NCBI GenBank assembly: GCA_031271245.1
Contig: JAISWC010000025.1
Location: 1 to 9,426 of the forward strand
Length of the DNA: 9,426 nt
Direction: 5' to 3'
From: Tannerella sp.
GTDB taxonomy: Bacteria > Bacteroidota > Bacteroidia > Bacteroidales > Tannerellaceae
In this document: piece after piece, positions 1 to 6,258 of the stretch
How positions within the stretch are numbered: position 1 is the stretch's first letter
Layout of the letters: each line of letters opens with the position of its first letter
Position numbers and translations under genes: made by a program
The notes under the pieces: model-generated
Told to the model about the DNA's origin: nothing
The model's input: the letters and a program-made list of their open reading frames with translations, nothing else
The model's database searches: none

Positions 1-1
1 G

Positions 2-856
2 GCCGACCTGTTTATCTCCATTCATGCCAATTCGATGCAAAAAGGGCATCAGAAAGTGAGGGGCACCGAAACGTATACCCTTGGACTGGCTCAAACCGAA
101 GAAAACCTGAACGTAGCCATGCTGGAAAACTCCGTGATTCTGATGGAAGACAACTATATGCAGCGCTATGGCGGATTTGATCCCAATTCCTCGGAATCCT
201 ACATTATCTTTGAGTTCATGCAGAACAAGCATCTGGAGCAAAGCATCTCGTTTGCATCCGAAATACAGAAAGCCTTTTCGTCGGCTAAACGTGTGAACCG
301 GGGTGTACGGCAGGCCGGGTTTCTGGTACTGAGAGCTACCAATATGCCCAGCGTACTGGTAGAACTTGGATTCATCTCCAATCCGGACGAAGAACGCTTC
401 ATGCGCTCCAATGACGGACAGAACCAGCTGGCCCGGGCCATTTACGGCGCATTTACCAGGTACAAGAAAGAACAGGACATGAAAAAAGGTATCTATTCGC
501 AGGCCGGAGACGCCCGTAAGGTTGATTTGCCGCCGGCCGAAGTAAAGCAGCCGGAAACGGTACAGCCACAGCCTGTCCGAAACAGGCCGGAAACAGCCAC
601 TTCCGGGACTCCCGACGCCCCGACGGGACAAGTCGTTTACAAGATACAGATCCTGTTGTCCGACCGGAAACTCCCGGCCCATTCGCCGCTGCTGAAAGGA
701 TACAAAGCCAACTGCTATGTGGAAGGGAAAGTATATAAATACACGTATGGAGAATCTACCGATCAAAAGGTGATCCAGCAATTACTCAAACAGGTATCCA
801 AAGATTTCAAGGATGCCTTTATCGTCCGTTTCAAAGACGGGAAAAGAATAAAATAA
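2..856 (+). CDS. N-acetylmuramoyl-L-alanine amidase (Amidase_3 family) with C-terminal SPOR-like domain, 5'-truncated by the window edge
   Basis: The reading frame is open from base 2, so the gene starts upstream; 284 codons are visible. Amidase_3 enzymes are zinc hydrolases that cut the bond between N-acetylmuramic acid and L-alanine of peptidoglycan, here presumably in the periplasm. The fragment opens with ADLFISIHAN, whose His (bases 23-25) matches the third zinc ligand. The catalytic Glu of the conserved PSVLVELGFISNPDEE block is at bases 362-364. The first two zinc ligands must lie upstream. The catalytic domain ends near visible residue 150. A proline/glutamine-rich linker follows (about 160-208), then a terminal domain from about residue 210 (VVYKIQILLSD...YKYTYG...FKDAFIVRF) resembling the SPOR-like domains of Bacteroidales amidases, which may bind septal peptidoglycan. 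The ATG at base 35 lies inside the catalytic domain and is not the start. The mlaD-like gene follows 23 bases after the stop, suggesting one operon. The family call is firm; the target-site role is inferred. Confidence 0.93.
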   Translation, partial: ADLFISIHANSMQKGHQKVRGTETYTLGLAQTEENLNVAMLENSVILMEDNYMQRYGGFDPNSSESYIIFEFMQNKHLEQSISFASEIQKAFSSAKRVNRGVRQAGFLVLRATNMPSVLVELGFISNPDEERFMRSNDGQNQLARAIYGAFTRYKKEQDMKKGIYSQAGDARKVDLPPAEVKQPETVQPQPVRNRPETATSGTPDAPTGQVVYKIQILLSDRKLPAHSPLLKGYKANCYVEGKVYKYTYGESTDQKVIQQLLKQVSKDFKDAFIVRFKDGKRIK

Positions 857-879
857 AGAATCAATAAAAAGACAGACAG

Positions 880-1764
880 ATGAAAATAAAACTTACGAAA
901 GAAATGATCATAGGCCTCGCGGTCATCATAAGCCTTACACTCTTATATACAGGTGTGAATTATTTGAAAGGCATCAATTTGTTTAAACCGGTCAATCATT
1001 ATTTTGTCACCTGTTCAAACGTAAAGGATGTGACCGTCTCCACGCCCGTTTACATAGACGGTTTCAAAGTCGGATTAGTCCGAAGCATTGCGTATGACTA
1101 TTCCTCCAGCGGTAAAATCAGTGTGGAGATCAGCCTTGAAAAAAGCATGAGAATCACCAAAGGCAGTTATGTCTCGATAGAGAAAACGCTGCTGAGCGGT
1201 GCGGAACTGCATATCCACCTGAATACGTATGTGGACGAATATCTGAAATCCGGCGCCAGCCTTGAAGGAAGGATGCCGGAAGACATGATGAGCACCGTAC
1301 AGCAGAAAATCCTTCCGCAGATTTCGGAACTGATTCCGGCACTGGACTCCATTCTCCACGGCCTGCAGGAACTGGTCAATCATCCGGCCCTGTCGCAGTC
1401 GCTGAATCACATTGAAAATACAACGGCTCAGCTGGAAATTTCTTCCCGCCGGTTAAACCGCCTGCTGGGAGACGACCTTCCAGTGATTGTCGGCGATCTG
1501 AAAACAACGAGCAGCAATTTCGTCCTGCTGAGTGAAGAAATGAAAAACCTGAACCTGACTGCCAGCGTCAATTCCCTGAATCTGACGCTCGACAATCTGA
1601 ACACAATGACTACCCGGCTCAATGCGCGAGACAATTCGTTAGGGTTGCTGCTGAATGATACTTCCCTCTACAGAAATCTGAATCTGACACTCGACCATCT
1701 TTCAGGTTTGCTCATTGACATCAAACAACATCCCAAAAGATATGTTCATTTTTCATTGTTTTAA
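880..1764 (+). CDS. MCE/MlaD family lipid-transport protein
   Basis: This complete protein of 294 residues has a short basic N-terminus, one membrane segment (about residues 9-29) and an MCE domain (about 38-117, with VYIDGFKVGLVRSI and LLSGAELHIHL). A long, probably helical region follows (about 140-275), ending in KQHPKRYVHFSLF, the usual tail of Bacteroidota MlaD-like proteins. MCE proteins are anchored in the inner membrane and form hexameric rings that carry phospholipids between inner and outer membrane together with an MlaE/MlaF ABC transporter. No transporter genes are visible here; they may be elsewhere or upstream. The ATG is the first plausible start and sits just before the membrane helix, in an A-rich context with no clear Shine-Dalgarno, as is usual for this phylum. 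The helical region carries an in-frame duplication, LNLTLDNL (233-240) and LNLTLDHL (267-274). Linkage to the amidase suggests joint transcription. The specific lipid cargo cannot be told. Confidence 0.92.
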   Translation: MKIKLTKEMIIGLAVIISLTLLYTGVNYLKGINLFKPVNHYFVTCSNVKDVTVSTPVYIDGFKVGLVRSIAYDYSSSGKISVEISLEKSMRITKGSYVSIEKTLLSGAELHIHLNTYVDEYLKSGASLEGRMPEDMMSTVQQKILPQISELIPALDSILHGLQELVNHPALSQSLNHIENTTAQLEISSRRLNRLLGDDLPVIVGDLKTTSSNFVLLSEEMKNLNLTASVNSLNLTLDNLNTMTTRLNARDNSLGLLLNDTSLYRNLNLTLDHLSGLLIDIKQHPKRYVHFSLF

Positions 1765-2143
1765 TCCGTCAGGAGAGACAGCTTAATGTTTTTACATAAG
1801 CCACAAATAGTTATTTATGAAGGCGATGCGGAGATTAAAATCCCCGAAACAAATTCGGCTCGACCCTTTTTCATCGAACTTCTTATTTGGAGTAATTCTA
1901 TTTAACGGGGGAAAGATGATTTTTTTTGAAAGATACCAAGCCTTTGATTTGTGGGGATATTTGACGAACGATAACAATCTAACGGAAAAAAACGAAATCT
2001 ATCCTGCCCAGCCGGGAAAGCCAATTTATCATCGAAAGAAATTTTTTCTGCCCCGCTAAAAAGGATACTATTAAGTAAATACAAACATATTGCTAATAAT
2101 CAGCGGCGTATAAAAATGTAAAATATCCACGGGGTATCGGAAT
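1765..2143. other. AT-rich intergenic region upstream of dnaA, no convincing gene
   Basis: This stretch between the MCE gene and the dnaA promoter is visibly richer in A and T than its flanks. An 80-codon open frame on the + strand (1817-2059) has no recognisable domain or gene-like context and I do not call it. I looked for DnaA boxes (TTATCCACA) and found only imperfect ones: ATATCCAC at 2123-2130, and the related GTGGGGATAT at 1951-1960 in the opposite orientation. No clear terminator for the MCE gene is visible. The region may be an untranslated or regulatory zone of dnaA; origin function is not supported by the boxes seen. Confidence 0.6.
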
Positions 2144-2174
2144 TTTGTTTCTTGTGAAAAAAAATCGACCTTTG
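2144..2174 (+). promoter_or_regulatory. Candidate Bacteroidota-type promoter for dnaA (-33 TTTG, -7 nAnnTTTG)
   Basis: A TTTG at 2144-2147 is followed by a 19-base spacer and GACCTTTG at 2167-2174. The known Bacteroides consensus is TTTG at -33 and TAnnTTTG at -7 with about 19-21 bases between, so only the first base of the -7 box differs. Transcription would start around 2178-2182, which leaves a leader of about 40 bases before the ATG at 2221 but almost none before the GTG at 2185. The promoter therefore also bears on the choice of the dnaA start. It would drive dnaA and probably the ribonucleotide reductase gene behind it. Confidence 0.62.
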
Positions 2175-2220
2175 CGAGACTATTGTGTATATGAATTATA
2201 AAGATGTTTTTTTAAAAGAA

Positions 2221-3624
2221 ATGCAACCTAATTATCTGTCATTGTGGAATAAAAGTTTGGAGATTATCAAGGACATTGTCTCTGAAGTGGCTTACAGGAC
2301 GTGGTTTCTTCCCATCGTACCCATATCGTACGAGGATAAGAAATTCACGATACAAGTGCCAAGCGAGTTTTTCTATGAGTATCTGGAAAAAAACTACGTG
2401 AATGTGTTGAAGATGACGCTGTTTCGTGTTTTCGGAGAAGGCGTTATCTTGAATTACAGGGTCGTCATGGAAAAATCCGGGAAAAACGGAACGATAGATT
2501 ATCCTGCCACGAACGGCCATGCGGTATTGAATACTCAATCGTCGATCGACCTCAGAAAGGGGCCGCGAGTCTATGAAGGATATCTGCCGCAGGATTTTGA
2601 CTGCCAGTTGAACTCCAAATACACGATTGATACTTTCTTTGAAGGAATGAGCAACAAACTGGCGCGCAGAGCCGGCGAAACTGTTGCCGACAACCCGGGA
2701 AAGACGACCTTCAATCCCCTTATGCTGTATGGCCATTCCGGCGTTGGCAAAACGCATCTGTGCCACGCCATCGGATTGCGTACAAGAGCATTGCATCCGG
2801 AAAAAAAGGTTTTGTTCGTATCGGCCAATGTCTTTCAGAGGCAATATACGGATGCGGTGCGGAAAAATACGACCAACGACTTTCTGATGTTCTATCAGAG
2901 CCTTGACGTATTGATTCTGGATGATATTCATGAACTCGTCGGTAAACAGCAAACGCAAAACACCTTTTTCCATATTTTCAATAACCTGCATCAATTGGGC
3001 AAACAGCTGGTAATGACCTCCGACAAGGCGCCGGTGGAAATTCTCGGCATGGAAGAACGGTTGCTCACGCGCCTGAAATGGGGACTGACCACGGAAATTG
3101 CACGGCCTGACAAAGCGCTGAGAAAAAAGATTCTCCAAAAGAAAATCGAATCCGAAGGGCTTGTTTTCAAGGAGGATGTAATTGACTACATCGCCGAACA
3201 CGTGACGGACAATATCCGCGATCTGGAAGGCACACTGGTGTCTTTGATGGCTCACTCCGTAATCAACAACCGGGAAATAGATATCGCACTGGCGCGCCAG
3301 GTAATCAAACAGACCGTATCTGCCAAACCGGCGGAATCCCTGTCCATCGAAAAAATCCAGAAAGTAGTCTGCGATTACTTCCATCTGGAACAGGAATTGA
3401 TCCATTCACCCTCCCGAAAACGGGAAATCGTTATGGTGCGTCAAATTATCATGTATCTGGCCAAAGAATATTTGCATGTGTCGCTTTCGTATATCGGAAA
3501 GGTCGTGGGAGGCAAAAACCATGCAACCGTACTGTATAGCCACAATGCGGTAAAAAATCAGAAGGAAATCGACAAAGCGTTTCGTTTCAAAATGGACACC
3601 CTCGAAGACTCACTGAAAAAATAA
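2221..3624 (+). CDS. dnaA: Chromosomal replication initiator protein DnaA
   Basis: DnaA is the AAA+ ATPase that binds DnaA boxes at the origin, opens the duplex and loads the helicase. Numbered from the ATG at 2221 (467 residues), domain I is about 1-80 (LWNKSLEIIKDIVSEVAYRTWF is typical), a short variable linker runs to about 128, and the AAA+ domain follows. Walker A is GHSGVGKTH (171-179), Walker B LILDDIHEL (Asp234, Asp235), the box VII arginine is Arg284 in LLTRLKWGL, and the sensor II arginine is Arg333 in DNIRDLEGTL. The C-terminal DNA-binding signature is GGKNHATVLYS (430-440). The frame is open further upstream, with GTG at 2185 and ATG at 2191. I prefer 2221 because Bacteroidales DnaA proteins usually begin a few residues before LWN, and because the predicted promoter would leave almost no leader for the upstream codons. 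All key motifs are intact. The reductase gene starts 18 bases after the stop, so co-transcription is likely. Confidence 0.95.
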   Translation: MQPNYLSLWNKSLEIIKDIVSEVAYRTWFLPIVPISYEDKKFTIQVPSEFFYEYLEKNYVNVLKMTLFRVFGEGVILNYRVVMEKSGKNGTIDYPATNGHAVLNTQSSIDLRKGPRVYEGYLPQDFDCQLNSKYTIDTFFEGMSNKLARRAGETVADNPGKTTFNPLMLYGHSGVGKTHLCHAIGLRTRALHPEKKVLFVSANVFQRQYTDAVRKNTTNDFLMFYQSLDVLILDDIHELVGKQQTQNTFFHIFNNLHQLGKQLVMTSDKAPVEILGMEERLLTRLKWGLTTEIARPDKALRKKILQKKIESEGLVFKEDVIDYIAEHVTDNIRDLEGTLVSLMAHSVINNREIDIALARQVIKQTVSAKPAESLSIEKIQKVVCDYFHLEQELIHSPSRKREIVMVRQIIMYLAKEYLHVSLSYIGKVVGGKNHATVLYSHNAVKNQKEIDKAFRFKMDTLEDSLKK

Positions 3625-3642
3625 CCGAGACAAGCCAGAGAA

Positions 3643-6171
3643 ATGGATTTAACAACGTACACGTTCGACGAAGCCAACCGGGCTTCGCTTGATTATTTTT
3701 GCGGCGACGAACTGGCCGCCAAGGTTTGGGTGAACAAATATGCGCTGAAGGATGCCTTCGGAAATATTTACGAAAAAACGCCGACCGACATGCATAGACG
3801 TCTGTCGAGCGAAATCGCCCGCATTGAAAAAAAGTATCCGACTCCCCTGTCGGAACAGGAACTGTTTGATCTGTTCGATCATTTCCGGTACATTGTTCCG
3901 CAGGGCAGCCCCATGACCGGTATCGGAAACAATTTCCAGATCGCCTCGTTATCGAACTGTTTTGTCATCGGACTGGAAGGAGATGCCGATTCATACGGCG
4001 CCGTAATTCGGATCGACGAAGAGCAGGTGCAGTTGATGAAACGACGGGGAGGCGTCGGACACGACCTGTCTCACATCCGTCCGAAAGGTTCGCCCGTCAA
4101 GAACTCGGCGCTGACCTCCACCGGTCTGGTGCCGTTCATGGAACGATATTCCAATTCCACGCGCGAAGTAGCGCAGGATGGCCGTCGCGGTGCGCTGATG
4201 CTGAGCGTATCGATTAAACACCCTGACGCCGAATCGTTTATTGATGCCAAAATGACGGAAGGCAAAGTCACGGGCGCCAACGTATCCGTAAAAATAGACG
4301 ACGAATTTATACAGGCGGTAGTGAACGGTACGCCATACCGGCAGCAATATCCGATTGACTCATCCCATCCGACAACGTCTAAAACCATAGATGCGTCCGC
4401 ATTATGGAAAAAAATTATCTACAACGCATGGAAATCGGCAGAGCCGGGCGTACTTTTCTGGGATACCATCCTCCGGGAATCGGTGGCAGATTCGTATACC
4501 GACCAGGGATTCCGCACCGTATCCACCAACCCATGCGGCGAGATACCGCTTTGCCCCTACGACAGTTGCCGCCTGCTGGCCATTAACCTGTATTCTTATG
4601 TGGTTCGTCCCTTTACGAAAGACGCCCGTTTTGATTTTGATCTCTTCAAAAAACATGTAGCGCTGGCTCAGCGAATCATGGATGATATTATCGACCTGGA
4701 AACAGAAAAAATCGACCATATTCTGGAAAAAATCGACAGCGATCCTGAATCATTGGAGATCAAACGGGCTGAGCGATTCCTGTGGGAAAAAATCCGAAAA
4801 AAAACGCTGCTGGGTCGTCGCACAGGCGTGGGAATCACGGCCGAAGGCGATATGCTGGCAGCATTGAACTTGCGATACGGCACGGAAGCCGCAACCGATT
4901 TTGCCGAAAACGTTCAGCGGACACTCGCCCTGGCTGCTTACGCATCGTCCGTTCTGCTGGCCAAGGAACGCGGCCCGTTTGAGATTTATGATGCCAAACG
5001 GGAAGAAAACAACCCGTTTATCAGTCGCCTGAGAAAAGAAGACGAAACACTGTACAGGAATATGATGACGTATGGACGCCGGAACATTGCCTGTCTGACC
5101 ATTGCGCCCACGGGTACAACGAGCCTGATGACACAAACGACTTCCGGTATCGAACCGGTTTTCCTTCCGGTTTACAGACGTCGCCGGAAAGTGAATCCGA
5201 ACGACACGGCGATTCGAATCGACTATGTGGATGAAACGGGAGACGCTTTTGAAGAATACACCGTGTTCCATCACAAGTTCATGACCTGGATGCAGGCCAA
5301 CGGCTACTCAACCGAACATCCGTATACGTCGGAAGAAATTGAGGAATTGGTTAAGAAATCACCCTACTACAGGGCGACCTCCAATGATGTGGACTGGGTG
5401 CAGAAAGTAAAGATGCAGGGACGGATTCAAAAATGGGTCGATCATTCGATCAGCGTAACGATCAATCTGCCCGGCGACGCTTCCGAAGAATTGGTCAACA
5501 AACTGTACATTGAAGCCTGGCGTTCAGGTTGCAAAGGCTGCACGGTCTATCGCGAAGGCTCCCGTTCCGGCGTATTGATAGCGGAGAAAAAGAAGCAAAC
5601 AGCCCATCCGAAGCCGCCCGCCATCGTGACCGTCCGGCCGCGGGAACTGGAAGCGGATGTGGTTAAATTCCAGAACAACCGCGAAAAATGGATCGCCTTT
5701 GTCGGACTGCTGAACGGCCGGCCGTATGAAATATTCACCGGACTGGCGGACGATGACGAAGGGATCATGCTGCCTAAGAACGTTTCCAAAGGAACCATTA
5801 TCAAACGCCGCGATGAAAACGGAAACAAACATTATGATTTTCAGTTTAAAAACAAACGCGGGTTCAAAATGACGCTCGAAGGACTGGACGGCAAGTTTGA
5901 TCCCGAATACTGGAATTACGCCAAGCTGATTTCCGGCGTTTTGCGCTACGGTATGCCGATTGACCAGGTAATCAAACTCATCCAGGGGATGGAACTGAAC
6001 AATGAATCCATCAATACCTGGAAAAACGGCGTGGAAAGAGCGCTGCGGAAATACCTGCCGAATGGAACCGCCGTCGCGGGACAAACCTGTCCGAATTGCG
6101 AGAGCGAGACGCTGGTTTACCAGGAAGGATGCCTGATCTGTACCGGCTGCGGCGTCTCCAAATGCGACTAA
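3643..6171 (+). CDS. nrdJ: Adenosylcobalamin-dependent (class II) ribonucleoside-diphosphate reductase
   Basis: This 842-residue enzyme reduces ribonucleotides to deoxyribonucleotides, using adenosylcobalamin to make the thiyl radical, so it needs no oxygen or separate radical subunit. The motif NPCGEIPL (296-303) supplies the radical-site Cys298 with Asn296 and Glu300. Cys309, eleven residues on, and Cys106 (SLSNCFVIG) match the redox pair of the Thermotoga-type enzyme. NIACLTIAPTGTTS and the VKMQGRIQKWVDHSISVTINLP block are also characteristic. After about residue 645 a linker leads to a TSCPD-like region (about 660-805) and a C-terminal zinc-ribbon-like tail with Cys816, 819, 830, 833, 836 and 841; one pair probably shuttles electrons from thioredoxin. 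The start ATG lies 18 bases after dnaA, pointing to one transcript. No cobalamin riboswitch fits in that gap, and none was recognised upstream of dnaA. Length and residues are normal for the family. Class I or III enzymes are excluded by the cysteine layout. Confidence 0.94.
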   Translation: MDLTTYTFDEANRASLDYFCGDELAAKVWVNKYALKDAFGNIYEKTPTDMHRRLSSEIARIEKKYPTPLSEQELFDLFDHFRYIVPQGSPMTGIGNNFQIASLSNCFVIGLEGDADSYGAVIRIDEEQVQLMKRRGGVGHDLSHIRPKGSPVKNSALTSTGLVPFMERYSNSTREVAQDGRRGALMLSVSIKHPDAESFIDAKMTEGKVTGANVSVKIDDEFIQAVVNGTPYRQQYPIDSSHPTTSKTIDASALWKKIIYNAWKSAEPGVLFWDTILRESVADSYTDQGFRTVSTNPCGEIPLCPYDSCRLLAINLYSYVVRPFTKDARFDFDLFKKHVALAQRIMDDIIDLETEKIDHILEKIDSDPESLEIKRAERFLWEKIRKKTLLGRRTGVGITAEGDMLAALNLRYGTEAATDFAENVQRTLALAAYASSVLLAKERGPFEIYDAKREENNPFISRLRKEDETLYRNMMTYGRRNIACLTIAPTGTTSLMTQTTSGIEPVFLPVYRRRRKVNPNDTAIRIDYVDETGDAFEEYTVFHHKFMTWMQANGYSTEHPYTSEEIEELVKKSPYYRATSNDVDWVQKVKMQGRIQKWVDHSISVTINLPGDASEELVNKLYIEAWRSGCKGCTVYREGSRSGVLIAEKKKQTAHPKPPAIVTVRPRELEADVVKFQNNREKWIAFVGLLNGRPYEIFTGLADDDEGIMLPKNVSKGTIIKRRDENGNKHYDFQFKNKRGFKMTLEGLDGKFDPEYWNYAKLISGVLRYGMPIDQVIKLIQGMELNNESINTWKNGVERALRKYLPNGTAVAGQTCPNCESETLVYQEGCLICTGCGVSKCD

Positions 6172-6213
6172 GCAATGCGAAATAAACAAAATATAACAAT
6201 TAATAAAGCAAGC

Positions 6214-6236
6214 ATTGGGAAAACACCTTTCCCAAT
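6214..6236 (+). repeat. Perfect 9-bp inverted repeat (hairpin) between the reductase gene and malQ
   Basis: ATTGGGAAA at 6214-6222 and its exact reverse complement TTTCCCAAT at 6228-6236 enclose a 5-base loop, ACACC. The hairpin lies 42 bases after the reductase stop and 22 bases before the malQ ATG. No T tract follows it on the + strand, so it is not a standard intrinsic terminator; it could be a weak terminator, an mRNA-stabilising element or a malQ leader structure. A shorter CGGG/CCCG stem (6242-6245 with 6253-6256) directly abuts the malQ start codon. Confidence 0.6.
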
Positions 6237-6258
6237 CTAAACGGGTAAAGTTCCCGGG

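Noticed and set aside
1817..2059. Open frame of 80 codons on the + strand between the MCE gene and dnaA
   Set aside because: It has no recognisable domain, signal peptide or conserved motif, its composition looks like translated AT-rich spacer, and no promoter or leader is evident.
1765..2184. Replication origin next to dnaA
   Set aside because: No cluster of good DnaA boxes and no clear unwinding element is seen; in many Bacteroidota dnaA is not next to the origin, so position alone is not evidence.
2239..3405. Long open frame (388 codons) on the - strand opposite dnaA
   Set aside because: It lies entirely within the well-supported dnaA gene, and its translation shows no domain; it is a by-product of dnaA codon usage.
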